Shown one piece after another: positions 34,270 to 42,651 of a stretch of 64,000 nt of DNA (position 1 is the first letter of the stretch; each line of letters starts with the position of its first letter). Both the position numbers and the translations under genes were made by a program. Location of the stretch: positions 1-64,000 of the forward strand of contig JBOFTV010000075.1 of the NCBI GenBank assembly GCA_051652245.1, given 5' to 3'. The notes below the pieces were generated by a model. It was not told the DNA's origin, did not search any database, and worked only from the letters and a program-made list of their open reading frames with translations. Source of the stretch: BHER01 sp051652245 (GTDB lineage: Bacteria > Bacillota_I > Bacilli_A > Culicoidibacterales > Culicoidibacteraceae).

Positions 34270-34298
34270 TTGAAAAGAAACAAGATATATTGTAAAAT
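34270..34298 (+). promoter_or_regulatory. ptsHI promoter (TTGAAA-17-TAAAAT)
   Basis: -35 TTGAAA (34270-34275), 17-bp spacer and -10 TAAAAT (34293-34298), 37 bases before ptsH. Confidence 0.8.
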
Positions 34299-34335
34299 AG
34301 AAGAGTAAGAATAAAAGAATAAAGGAGAATATATC

Positions 34336-34602
34336 ATGAATACAAAAACAGTAAAAGTAATTGACCCAAGTGGAATTCATGCTAGACCTGCAACTGTATT
34401 AGTTGGAGCGGCTGGTGGATTTGAATCAGATTTAAAATTAGAGTACAATGGTAATCAAGTAAACTTAAAATCAGTTATGGGCGTTATGTCGCTTGCTATT
34501 CCTAATGGAGCAGAAGTAACAATTATTGCTGAAGGAGCAGACTCAGAAGCAGCAATCGCTGGAATCTACGCAGCAATGAAAAAAGAAGGATTATCAGAAT
34601 AA
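34336..34602 (+). CDS. ptsH: Phosphocarrier protein HPr
   Basis: 88 residues. The PTS phosphocarrier that accepts phosphate from enzyme I at His15 (in GIHARPAT) and passes it to sugar-specific EIIA proteins. Ser46 (in NLKSVMGV), the HPr kinase site, is present, so HPr-Ser-P/CcpA-type catabolite control is expected. AAAGGAG is upstream. A strong terminator lies between ptsH and ptsI and probably makes HPr more abundant than EI. Confidence 0.97.
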   Translation: MNTKTVKVIDPSGIHARPATVLVGAAGGFESDLKLEYNGNQVNLKSVMGVMSLAIPNGAEVTIIAEGADSEAAIAGIYAAMKKEGLSE

Positions 34603-34610
34603 AATCAGAT

Positions 34611-34644
34611 GGTGCTGATATGTAAAAGTATCAGCCTTTTTTTT
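34611..34644 (+). terminator. Attenuating terminator between ptsH and ptsI
   Basis: GCTGATA (34614-34620) and TATCAGC (34629-34635) form a 7-bp stem with 8-base loop, then C and eight T residues. It is positioned between two genes that function together, which suggests partial read-through. Confidence 0.8.
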
Positions 34645-34688
34645 GAAAAATTATTAACTGGAAATAAGAAAGGTAAGGTAGATATACT

Positions 34689-36407
34689 ATGAGAAAATTA
34701 AAAGGAATTGGTGCATCAAGCGGTGTCGCTGTTGCAAAAGCTTTTAAATTAGTGCATCCGGATTTAACTCCCTCAAAAAAGATTATTTTAGAAGCTGAAG
34801 TTGAAAAAGAATTAGCAGAATTACATGCAGTGTTGAAACGCTCAAATGAAGAGTTACTTGTAATCAAACAACGAGCTAATGAGAAAATGGGAGCTGAGAA
34901 AGCTGCTGTGTTTGAAGCGCATATTTTAATGATAAATGATCCAGAATACATCGCATCAATTGAAGCGAAAATAAAAACGGATAAATTAGATGCACCTTCA
35001 GCGGTATTTGAAGTTTCACAAATGTTTATTTCACTATTTGAATCGCTTGCTGATGAGTACATGAGAGAACGCGCAGCGGATATCAAGGATATCTCGAGTA
35101 GAATTTTATCACACTTACTACATATTAAAATTCCTGATTTGACGTTAATCAATGAAAAAGTAATTATTATTGCTGAAGATCTAACACCATCAGATACGGC
35201 ACAATTAGACAAACAGTTTGTTTGTGGTTTTGCTACTAATATTGGTGGACGAACTTCACATTCTGCTATCATGGCACGTTCGCTTGAAATTCCAGCGGTA
35301 GTTGGTTTGAAGACAATTTTAGCTGATACACAAGAAGACCAGATTATTGCACTAGATGGTGAAACGGGTGAAGTAATTATCGAGCCAAGTGAAGATATAA
35401 AAAGTCAATATTCAGCAAAGGCTGAAGTATTAGCAAAAGATAAAGAAATGTTAAAAATGTTTAAAGAGCAACCATCGATGACAAAAGATGGTCATCATCT
35501 GGAGATAGCTGCTAATATTGGAACGCCAAATGATTTAGCGGGTGTTTTAAATAATGGTTCTGATGGAATTGGGTTATACCGAACAGAATTTTTATATATG
35601 GATGCTTCAGTTGCACCAACTGAGCAACAACAATACGAAGCCTACAAGAAGGTTATGGAAGCAATGGCGGGTAAACCAGTGGTTATTCGAACAATTGACA
35701 TTGGTGGAGATAAGAAATTACCTTACATGCCACTACCAGAAGAAGAGAATCCATTTTTAGGTTATCGAGCATTGAGAATGTGTATAGGTGACTATCAAGA
35801 TTTATTTAGAACACAATTACGTGCATTATTAAAAGCATCTGTTCATGGTGATTTACGCATTATGTTCCCAATGGTTACAACGGTTAATGAAATGGTAGAG
35901 GCTAAAAGAATTCTAGGGGAAGAGCAAACAAAGCTTGAAGCCCAAGGTGTGAAAGTTAGTAAAACCTATCAAGTTGGGATGATGATGGAAGTACCAGCAG
36001 CAGCAATTATTGCTGACAAATTAATTAAACATGCTGATTTTTTCTCAATTGGGACAAATGATTTAATTGGTTATACAATGGCGGCAGACAGAATGAATGA
36101 AAAAGTTGCATATTTATATCAACCATATAATCCATCAATATTAAGACTTGTTAAAAATATTATTGATGCTTCACATGCAGCAGGAAAGTGGACTGGTATG
36201 TGTGGAGAAATGGCGGGAGATTTGACAGCTATTCCATTATTAGTTGGTTTAGGATTAGACGAATTTTCAATGAGTGCAACATCAGTGTTACAGGCCCGTC
36301 GTTTGATTGCGACATTGGATAAAAAGGAAATGGAAATACTCGCAGAAAAAGCATTAGATTGTTCAACAATGGAAGAAGTTGAAGAACTAGTACAAGCAGC
36401 AGTGTAA
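34689..36407 (+). CDS. ptsI: Phosphoenolpyruvate-protein phosphotransferase (PTS enzyme I)
   Basis: 572 residues, normal length. Takes phosphate from PEP to HPr in the cytoplasm. The N-terminal HPr-binding and phosphohistidine domains have GGRTSHSAIMARSLEIPAV (about residues 185-203; active His at about 190). The C-terminal PEP-binding TIM barrel has GIGLYRTEFL near 293, RTIDIGGDK near 336, FSIGTNDL near 453 and GMCGEMAGD near 503. AAGGTAAGG lies upstream of the ATG at 34689. Confidence 0.97.
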   Translation: MRKLKGIGASSGVAVAKAFKLVHPDLTPSKKIILEAEVEKELAELHAVLKRSNEELLVIKQRANEKMGAEKAAVFEAHILMINDPEYIASIEAKIKTDKLDAPSAVFEVSQMFISLFESLADEYMRERAADIKDISSRILSHLLHIKIPDLTLINEKVIIIAEDLTPSDTAQLDKQFVCGFATNIGGRTSHSAIMARSLEIPAVVGLKTILADTQEDQIIALDGETGEVIIEPSEDIKSQYSAKAEVLAKDKEMLKMFKEQPSMTKDGHHLEIAANIGTPNDLAGVLNNGSDGIGLYRTEFLYMDASVAPTEQQQYEAYKKVMEAMAGKPVVIRTIDIGGDKKLPYMPLPEEENPFLGYRALRMCIGDYQDLFRTQLRALLKASVHGDLRIMFPMVTTVNEMVEAKRILGEEQTKLEAQGVKVSKTYQVGMMMEVPAAAIIADKLIKHADFFSIGTNDLIGYTMAADRMNEKVAYLYQPYNPSILRLVKNIIDASHAAGKWTGMCGEMAGDLTAIPLLVGLGLDEFSMSATSVLQARRLIATLDKKEMEILAEKALDCSTMEEVEELVQAAV

Positions 36408-36410
36408 CCA

Positions 36411-36449
36411 AAAAGGGGGCAACGATAAATGAAGTACCCCCCTTTTTTT
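36411..36449 (+). terminator. ptsI terminator
   Basis: AAAAGGGGG (36411-36419) and CCCCCTTTT (36438-36446) form a 9-bp stem followed by T residues. It lies upstream of the true manA start. Confidence 0.8.
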
Positions 36450-36476
36450 CTTAAAAAAAGTAAAGGAATGACAAAA

Positions 36477-37421
36477 ATGGAAAAAGAAATTTTATTTTTA
36501 GCACCGGCTTTTCAAGAACGCATCTGGGGAGGAAACCAGTTGTTTGAATGGTTCCCCCAATTAGACAAACTGCTTCCGCACAAAAAAGTTGGTGAGTGCT
36601 GGGCAATAAGTGCACATCCACATGGCATCTCAAAAATAATTAATGGCTCATTTAGTGATATGGGATTAGATGAAGTCTATTTAAAGCATCCAGAGTTATT
36701 TGGTAACACAGGTAAAACAGTCTTCCCGCTCTTAGTTAAAATTTTAGACGCTAGTGCTGATTTAAGTGTACAAGTGCATCCGAATGATAAATACGGACTA
36801 GCTGTGGAAGGTGAACTGGGTAAAACAGAATGCTGGTATGTATTAGATTGTCAGCAGAATGCTACCATAATTTATGGTCACACGGCCCCAACAAAAGAAG
36901 TCTTTTTTGAAAGGATAGAAAATAATCAATGGGTAGAATTATTAACAGAAATTCCCGTGAAAAAAGGTGACTTTTTCTATGTCCCTAGTGGCACAATTCA
37001 TGCAATAAAGGCCGGGACGTTAATTTTGGAAGTGCAGCAATCGTCCGATACCACATATCGTTTGTATGATTATGATCGCTTAGATGACAACGGCAATAAA
37101 AGACCGTTACATCTGCAAAAATCAATTGATGTGACAACCATCCCCCACCAAGAGATAGTGTGTTCGACCATAACAGAAATGCTAAATGGTGCAGTAGTAA
37201 CAACCTTAATTGCAAGCGAATTCTTTACGGTTGAAAAAGTAGTTGTGGTAAAAGCAGCAACATATGTTAGAAAACCGAACTATGTGCTGGCAACAGTTGC
37301 TCAAGGACGTGGAACAATCAATGGTGTTGCTTGCTCTAAAGGAGCATCATTTATTATACCAACGACAGTAGATTCAATTGAAATAGTTGGAGAACTAGAA
37401 CTAATTATGGCGTTTGAATAA
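36477..37421 (+). CDS. manA: Mannose-6-phosphate isomerase, class I (short Gram-positive type)
   Basis: 314 residues, the size of Bacillus ManA. Zn-dependent cupin enzyme that interconverts mannose-6-P and fructose-6-P. Metal ligands: QVHPND (about residues 98-103), KTECWYV (Glu near 117) and GTIHAI (His near 174). The start is the ATG at 36477 with AAAGGA 9 bases upstream. A longer frame to 36429 would start inside the ptsI terminator and is rejected. Its place after ptsHI fits PTS mannose use. The stop codon is part of a bidirectional terminator. Confidence 0.94.
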   Translation: MEKEILFLAPAFQERIWGGNQLFEWFPQLDKLLPHKKVGECWAISAHPHGISKIINGSFSDMGLDEVYLKHPELFGNTGKTVFPLLVKILDASADLSVQVHPNDKYGLAVEGELGKTECWYVLDCQQNATIIYGHTAPTKEVFFERIENNQWVELLTEIPVKKGDFFYVPSGTIHAIKAGTLILEVQQSSDTTYRLYDYDRLDDNGNKRPLHLQKSIDVTTIPHQEIVCSTITEMLNGAVVTTLIASEFFTVEKVVVVKAATYVRKPNYVLATVAQGRGTINGVACSKGASFIIPTTVDSIEIVGELELIMAFE

Positions 37422-37456
37422 GAAAAGATGCATGATCTTCATGCATCTTTTCTTAT
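37418..37456. terminator. Bidirectional terminator between manA and rnhC
   Basis: An 18-bp perfect inverted repeat (37418-37435 with 37439-37456) with a 3-base loop TCT. The left arm includes the manA stop and the right arm the rnhC stop codon. Confidence 0.85.
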
Positions 37457-38352
37457 ATTTTATGGGTGTTAGCAAAGTGCCATTTGGCAAGACTTTTCAA
37501 TGCCTGCGAACTATGGATAGTTATAAAATGTTTGGCAAAAGCATCAACTTTACTTCCTGCCCCAAGGGGGAAAATTGTATTGTATGCTAAGTTTTGCTCC
37601 TCCATACGTTCAAGAAAGTAAGCGCGTGCAATAATAGAAGCACAGGCAACAGCAAAAAACTTATTTTCAGCTTTTGTTTCAAAATGAGTCGGAAGATAAA
37701 GTGGTTTAATCTTCCGGCTTGTCAAATAATTACGATAATTTTTTGCTGAAGCAAATTGATCCATAATAATCGGAATATTTTGCTCAATGTTCGGATAAGT
37801 AAGAAATAATCTTTCCAAGGTTTTATTATGAATGAATGCTTTGATGGCATGAGCGTTAAAGCCGTTATCAACAAAAGCATTATATTGTTGATTAGTGATA
37901 ATGGAGATGGCATAGGGGATAGTTGCTTTTATTTTGGGGGCAAGGAGAAGAATATTTTTATCAAGTAGTTGTTTACTATCCTGGATACCTAATTGACTTA
38001 AAAGCGCTTTTGTTTTTGGCGTAATAAAGCAGGCTGCACTAACTAGGGGGGCAAGGTAATCACCAACGCCAGTTTCATCACAACCAATATGGCTTAAAAA
38101 GTCGTCCACGACTGTTTGATCCTGCTCCGGTAAATCTAGTTCAGCAGGGGACCATTTTTGAAACTCTTTTGTAGCTTGAGCACCTTGGAATAAGACTTTT
38201 TGACTTTTGTATAATGTGATACGACACTGGGGAAGAATAAAGAGCTTTTCAATTGTCGTTGTATTGGGTAACTGCTCATAGATTGCATAGTGTGAACAAA
38301 AATCAGCTTTTATCAAGTTTCTAAGGAAAAAACTGTGACTTGAAGTATTCAT
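37453..38352 (-). CDS. rnhC: Ribonuclease HIII
   Basis: 299 residues. The N-terminal DUF3378 (TBP-like, about residues 1-80) substrate-binding domain is followed by a type 2 RNase H fold. The GCDETGVGDYLAPLVSAA motif begins near residue 87 (DE catalytic pair and GD), with IIMDQF (third Asp) near 198 and the FFAVACASIIARA helix near 228. It cleaves RNA in RNA-DNA hybrids and R-loops. AGGAGAC precedes the ATG on the minus strand. It is divergent from mutS2, the partner usually found close by in Bacilli. Confidence 0.95.
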   Translation of the reverse strand: MNTSSHSFFLRNLIKADFCSHYAIYEQLPNTTTIEKLFILPQCRITLYKSQKVLFQGAQATKEFQKWSPAELDLPEQDQTVVDDFLSHIGCDETGVGDYLAPLVSAACFITPKTKALLSQLGIQDSKQLLDKNILLLAPKIKATIPYAISIITNQQYNAFVDNGFNAHAIKAFIHNKTLERLFLTYPNIEQNIPIIMDQFASAKNYRNYLTSRKIKPLYLPTHFETKAENKFFAVACASIIARAYFLERMEEQNLAYNTIFPLGAGSKVDAFAKHFITIHSSQALKSLAKWHFANTHKI

Positions 38353-38412
38353 TGGTAAGTCTCCTTTATTCTATAAGTATTTAAACTTAATCGTCTTTTT
38401 CTATCCCTTTTA

Positions 38413-38421
38413 TGTTATAAT
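38413..38421 (+). promoter_or_regulatory. mutS2 promoter (extended -10)
   Basis: TGTTATAAT at 38413-38421, 58 bases before the mutS2 start. No good -35. Confidence 0.55.
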
Positions 38422-38479
38422 AATTTTGATGATTTTACAAGAAAAAGCGTTATGAGTTTACAAGGAGATGTCAATAGCA

Positions 38480-40810
38480 ATGCAAAAAGCAAAACAACAA
38501 TTAGATTTTGAGCTAATTATTACAAAAATCCAGCAAAAATTACGCTTTAAAATGAGTGACGACTACATTCACTCATTTTTTACAGTTGAAAAAAAGTATG
38601 ATAAAATAGTAGCGCTACAAGCATTTACAAGAATGTTTTATGAAAATTTAACACGTATGGGAACGCCTGATATTTTGCCGCTTGCATCTTTTACAATAAT
38701 AAAAAGACGATTAGCAACAAAGAGTATATTGGATAGTGAAGAGATTTTACAAATTCAATTATTATACCGAAACATCCAGCGAATTCATACTTTTTACGAG
38801 AAAAACGAAAAAGATATTCAGGCAAAAGAAACATTAATGCTTATTTTAGATAAGCTTCAGTGTAACAGAGGCTTGGTCAACGAAATCGCTAATGTTTTGA
38901 ATGAATTTGGTAATATTCTAGATAGCGCCTCACCTTTATTATTAGAAAATAGAATAGCGCAGAAAAGACATGAACAAAGCATCCGGATAACATTACAAGA
39001 TATTATGCGTCAGGCGAGTAGTAAGATGTCGGAAAACTTTTATACAATTAGAAATAATCGTTATGTATTGCCAATTAAAGCAGAATTTGGTAACACATTT
39101 AAGGGAATTTTACATGATCAATCAGCGTCGGGAACAACTTTTTACATTGAACCACAAGCACTAGTCATCCTAAATAATAAACTCCAAGAAAAAAAACTAG
39201 AAGAAAAAAAAGAAATTGAGAGAATTATTTGGCAACTCTGTCAACAAATCTACAGCATCGTCCCAGAAATTGAACAGAACATTTGGAATTTAGCACGCTA
39301 CGATGTCTTAGCGGCTAAAGCTGAGTATGCTTTTTCAATGCAACATGCACCCGTTAAGATTTTAGCAACACAAGAAATTAGACTATACAACGCAAAGCAT
39401 CCGTTACTTGATCAAAATACAGCAGTAGGTAATGATATCTTTTTGGGGGGAAACTACGATGTTTTGATGATAACGGGGGCAAATACTGGTGGTAAAAGTG
39501 TGTTCTTGAAAACGACAGGATTACTTGTTTTGATGGCACAGGCAGGTCTTTTTTTACCGGTTTATGAGCATAAGGAAAATGCGGTGGGTGTGTTTGCCGA
39601 TGTCTTTATTGATATTGGCGATGAGCAGTCGATGGAGCAAAATTTAAGTACATTTTCAGGACATATGACAAATATTAAAAATATTTTGGCAATGGCTTCC
39701 TCAAAAACGTTGATTTTATTAGATGAGCTTGGTAGTGGGACTGATCCGCTACAAGGATCGGCATTAGCAATCGCGATTATTGAACAGCTTCACCAAATAG
39801 GGACTTATGTGATTGCAACCACACATTATAATGAAGTTAAAGAGTTTATTGCTAAACAAAAATATGCCTATAATGCAGCGATGAGTTTCGATGGGCAGAC
39901 ATTAAAGCCAACCTATGAAATTAGATATGGATCATATGGTGCATCTTATGCTTTTGAAATAGCCAAAGCGCTGGATATTCCAGTAGCAATAATTGAAAAT
40001 GCACGTTTACATGCTAAAACAATCGGCAATGACACACAGGAGTTACTTGCCATATATGAACAAAAATTAGCTAATGTTGAAAAACAAACGAAGCAAATAG
40101 AACAGAAACAATTAGCGTTAAGTGATGATAAACGGCAATTTGAACACCAAAAAGAAATAAGTCAAAGGCAAATGGAGCGACAGCGAAATGAAATAATTGA
40201 CAAAGCAGAGCTAACCGTTGGTCAAAAAATTGCAGCAGTGGATACGCTGTTAGAAAATCTAAAGGAAAAAACGGTGATAAAACACAATGAAGCTGCTGAA
40301 ATAAAAGGGGAGCTTAATAAAATAGCCCACAGAAATAAGGGGCAACAATTAGTAAATAAGCCCAAAATAGCAGTTAAGTTAGCAGTTGGTGATATTGTCT
40401 ATGTTGAAACCTTAGGAGCCAATGGGACACTTGTAAAAAATGTCCGTGGTGTTTGGACTATTAAAGTAGGAATGCTAACAACAAGCGTTCCCCCAGAATT
40501 ATTAAGCCTCGTAAAAAAGCAGTCCAATCAAGAGAAGAAGACAGTAAAGATTACAAAAAAGGCAGTAAATGTCCCTTCTAAGGTTGATTTGCGCGGTATG
40601 CGGGTTTATGATGCAATTGAAGCGTTAGACAAGTATATGGCTAATGCACAATCTATTTATGAGACAATTAGCATTATTCATGGGCATGGGACAGGGAGTG
40701 TTAGGCAAGCCGTGCAAGGCTTCCTTAAAAAACAGCAAAATGTTCAGAGCTATCGTTTTGGTGGTGCTGGTGAAGGTGGAGTTGGGGCAACATTTGTTAC
40801 GTTCAAATAG
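38480..40810 (+). CDS. mutS2: Endonuclease MutS2
   Basis: 776 residues. MutS core and ATPase domains without mismatch-recognition domain I. Walker A ITGANTGGKS is near residues 331-340, with DIGDEQSMEQNLSTFSGH near 378 and Walker B LILLDELGSGTDP near 412. A coiled coil (about 510-590) follows, and a C-terminal Smr nuclease domain with KVDLRGMRV and IIHGHGTG (about 700-776). MutS2 resolves recombination intermediates and acts on collided ribosomes in Bacillus. The ATG at 38480 is preferred; the ATG at 38468 touches AAGGAG with no spacing. Confidence 0.95.
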   Translation: MQKAKQQLDFELIITKIQQKLRFKMSDDYIHSFFTVEKKYDKIVALQAFTRMFYENLTRMGTPDILPLASFTIIKRRLATKSILDSEEILQIQLLYRNIQRIHTFYEKNEKDIQAKETLMLILDKLQCNRGLVNEIANVLNEFGNILDSASPLLLENRIAQKRHEQSIRITLQDIMRQASSKMSENFYTIRNNRYVLPIKAEFGNTFKGILHDQSASGTTFYIEPQALVILNNKLQEKKLEEKKEIERIIWQLCQQIYSIVPEIEQNIWNLARYDVLAAKAEYAFSMQHAPVKILATQEIRLYNAKHPLLDQNTAVGNDIFLGGNYDVLMITGANTGGKSVFLKTTGLLVLMAQAGLFLPVYEHKENAVGVFADVFIDIGDEQSMEQNLSTFSGHMTNIKNILAMASSKTLILLDELGSGTDPLQGSALAIAIIEQLHQIGTYVIATTHYNEVKEFIAKQKYAYNAAMSFDGQTLKPTYEIRYGSYGASYAFEIAKALDIPVAIIENARLHAKTIGNDTQELLAIYEQKLANVEKQTKQIEQKQLALSDDKRQFEHQKEISQRQMERQRNEIIDKAELTVGQKIAAVDTLLENLKEKTVIKHNEAAEIKGELNKIAHRNKGQQLVNKPKIAVKLAVGDIVYVETLGANGTLVKNVRGVWTIKVGMLTTSVPPELLSLVKKQSNQEKKTVKITKKAVNVPSKVDLRGMRVYDAIEALDKYMANAQSIYETISIIHGHGTGSVRQAVQGFLKKQQNVQSYRFGGAGEGGVGATFVTFK

Positions 40811-40866
40811 CCGAAGTGCTAGTCTAGTAGCAGTAACAAAAAAGACAACGGGAGCTACAATTTAAG

Positions 40867-40894
40867 TTGTCCAGCACTGCAAGCGCTTGGACAA
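40867..40894 (+). other. Hairpin after mutS2
   Basis: TTGTCCA (40867-40873) and TGGACAA (40888-40894) form a 7-bp stem with a 14-base loop. The nearest T-run is 15 bases farther on, so termination here is doubtful. Confidence 0.35.
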
Positions 40895-40949
40895 TATATG
40901 GAGAAGTAATTTTTTTTTTAAGTAGCTGGAATGAAGCGCAATAAATATT

Positions 40950-40989
40950 TGAAAACTTGTTGCACTTAGGGAGTATTTATTAGGATAAT
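40950..40989 (+). promoter_or_regulatory. trxA promoter with motif shared with nrdI
   Basis: -35 TTGCAC (40960-40965), 18-bp spacer and -10 GATAAT (40984-40989). A 25-nt stretch at 40950-40974, beginning TGAAAA and ending GGGAGT, matches the nrdI promoter at 20 of 25 positions. A second possible -10, TGGTAAAAT, lies at 40991-40999. Confidence 0.65.
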
Positions 40990-41039
40990 GTGGTAAAATA
41001 GAAGGTATTAAAATATTTTATATAAATGGAGGAAAAAAT

Positions 41040-41357
41040 ATGTCAATCGAAATAATTAATTCAAAAGACGAGTTTAATGCAAGAGTAAAAGAAGGTAAAT
41101 ACCTAATTGATTTTTATGCAAGTTGGTGTGGACCCTGCCAAATGCTGACACCCGTGTTAGATGAAATTTCTGAAACATTAGAAAACGAAGGAGTTCACAT
41201 CATTAAAGTTGATGTAGACAGCGCACCCGATATCGCAAGTGATTTTGGCGTAATGTCAATTCCGGCACTGTTTTTAGTTAAAGATGGCGAAAATGTTGCC
41301 GCAATGCAGGGGTTTAAACCAGGAAATCAACTTGTTGATTGGGCAAAAACACTTTAA
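41040..41357 (+). CDS. trxA: Thioredoxin
   Basis: 105 residues, canonical single-domain thioredoxin with ASWCGPCQM (active Cys about residues 29 and 32) and the cis-Pro in SIPALFL (near 76). Cytoplasmic disulfide reductase and a usual electron donor for ribonucleotide reductase and other enzymes. GGAGGAAAAA is upstream. Its promoter shares an unusual element with that of the nearby nrdI-nrdE-nrdF operon, in keeping with a joint role in dNTP synthesis. Confidence 0.97.
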   Translation: MSIEIINSKDEFNARVKEGKYLIDFYASWCGPCQMLTPVLDEISETLENEGVHIIKVDVDSAPDIASDFGVMSIPALFLVKDGENVAAMQGFKPGNQLVDWAKTL

Positions 41358-41379
41358 TTAAATTAAGTCCATAGAAAAT

Positions 41380-41406
41380 GCGGAATTTTAAGTTCTGCTT
41401 TTTTTA
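41380..41406 (+). terminator. trxA terminator
   Basis: GCGGAA (41380-41385) and TTCTGC (41393-41398) form a 6-bp stem (one G-U) followed by seven T residues. Confidence 0.75.
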
Positions 41407-41460
41407 TTGTGAGGCAAATAGACATAGAAAAAGAAAAATAGAAGTGGAGTCAAAAAGATA

Positions 41461-42201
41461 ATGGAAGAAAGATTACAAAAAGTTATTGCTAATCGTGGAT
41501 TTTGTTCAAGGAGAAAAGCCGAAGAATTGATTGGAAAAGGTTTTGTTACAGTCAATGGTGAAATAGTTACTTCATTAGGGACTAAGGTTAAATTAACGGA
41601 TCAAATAGAAGTAGAGGGGATTTTATTAGAAAAGCAAGAGATGGTCTACTATCTTTTAAATAAACCTCGAGGTTATATTAGTACAGCAGAAGATGAATTT
41701 AATCGTCCAGTTGTAACAGAGTTGATTGCTTCAAATTCAGTAAATGAGCGTCTATACCCTGTAGGAAGACTTGACCGCGATACAACGGGTGTACTACTAT
41801 TGACTAATGATGGTGATTTTATGTATGCAATGACGCACCCTAAATTTCATGTGCGAAAAACATATGTTGCAACGGTAGAAGGTTCTTTGCGACAAAGTGA
41901 GGCAGAAAGTTTGCTTAAAGGCGTTTTTATCGAGCAAGGTGTTAAAGTTTTTGCTGATGATGTTTTTGTTCAAGGAAAAAACAGACAGAGTGACACAACA
42001 ATTGTTGAAGTTGTCATTCATGAAGGTAAGTATCATCAGGTAAAAAGAATGTTTGAAGTGCTTGGTTATCCGGTTAAAAAGCTGAAGCGGACGAAGTATG
42101 GTGAACTTGAATTAGGAACAATGGCTGCGGGCAGCCACCGTAAGCTTAAAAAAGCTGAGGTACTACAACTTTTGCAACAAGCCAATACAGGGGAAAAATA
42201 G
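41461..42201 (+). CDS. rRNA pseudouridine synthase, RsuA/RluB family
   Basis: 246 residues. N-terminal S4 domain (about residues 1-60, RLQKVIANRGFCSRRKAEELI split around 4-24), then the RsuA-type catalytic domain with GRLDRDTTGVLLLTNDG (about 103-119; catalytic Asp). RluB modifies U2605 of 23S rRNA in E. coli; in Bacillus the equivalent gene follows scpB. The exact target is inferred. The ATG at 41461 has GTGGAG about 11 bases upstream. It stands alone between trxA and nrdI. Confidence 0.9.
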   Translation: MEERLQKVIANRGFCSRRKAEELIGKGFVTVNGEIVTSLGTKVKLTDQIEVEGILLEKQEMVYYLLNKPRGYISTAEDEFNRPVVTELIASNSVNERLYPVGRLDRDTTGVLLLTNDGDFMYAMTHPKFHVRKTYVATVEGSLRQSEAESLLKGVFIEQGVKVFADDVFVQGKNRQSDTTIVEVVIHEGKYHQVKRMFEVLGYPVKKLKRTKYGELELGTMAAGSHRKLKKAEVLQLLQQANTGEK

Positions 42202-42203
42202 CG

Positions 42204-42242
42204 TGAAAAACTGTTGCACCGTGGGAGTGAATTTGTTACAAT
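42204..42242 (+). promoter_or_regulatory. nrdI-nrdE-nrdF promoter (TTGCAC-17-TACAAT) with shared 25-nt motif
   Basis: -35 TTGCAC (42214-42219), 17-bp spacer and -10 TACAAT (42237-42242) with TG at 42234-42235. The stretch 42204-42228 matches the trxA promoter element at 20 of 25 positions and covers the -35 and spacer. No NrdR-box-like sequence was recognised. Confidence 0.7.
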
Positions 42243-42276
42243 TAAACTTATTTTGTAAAAGTTGGTGTCAAATAAA

Positions 42277-42651
42277 ATGTTAATCACATATATATCTAAA
42301 ACGGGAAATATAAAACGGTTTGTGGGAAAATTATCCGTGGAAAATACACAGCAAATTTTAACGGGAACAGAGCTTATAGCAGAGAAAAGTATATTTATCA
42401 CATATACAACTGGCATTGGGGAAATTCCAAAAGAAGCTGACTTATTTGTTAAAAATAATGCCGCCTTTATTTTTGGGATTGTTGGGAGTGGTAATCGCAA
42501 TTGGGGAAGTGCGTATTGTATTGCAGCTGATAAATTGTCAAACAGGTATGGAATACCTGTTCTAATGAAATTTGAGATGTCGGGTAGAAGTGCTGATGTC
42601 AAACAGCTAATGGAAAGGATTGATGAATTTGAGATACTTAGAACTAAATAA
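42277..42651 (+). CDS. nrdI: Ribonucleotide reductase flavodoxin-like protein NrdI
   Basis: 124 residues. Flavodoxin-like FMN protein that supplies oxidant for assembling the Mn2(III)-tyrosyl radical cofactor of NrdF. Features: SKTGNIKRFV near residues 7-16 (phosphate loop), ITYTTGIGEIP (about 47-57) and GSGNRNWG (about 76-83). The start is the ATG at 42277, giving the family N-terminus MLITYISKTGN. An in-frame TTG at 42262 adds five residues without better support. The ribosome site (GGTG) is weak. It overlaps nrdE by 29 bases. Confidence 0.93.
   Translation: MLITYISKTGNIKRFVGKLSVENTQQILTGTELIAEKSIFITYTTGIGEIPKEADLFVKNNAAFIFGIVGSGNRNWGSAYCIAADKLSNRYGIPVLMKFEMSGRSADVKQLMERIDEFEILRTK

Noticed and set aside
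36429..36476. Upstream ATG for manA
   Set aside because: It lies inside the ptsI terminator and has no ribosome site. The ATG at 36477 gives the family length.
40644..40865. 73-codon frame overlapping the 3' end of mutS2
   Set aside because: It is a shifted reading of the Smr domain coding sequence with no independent ribosome site.
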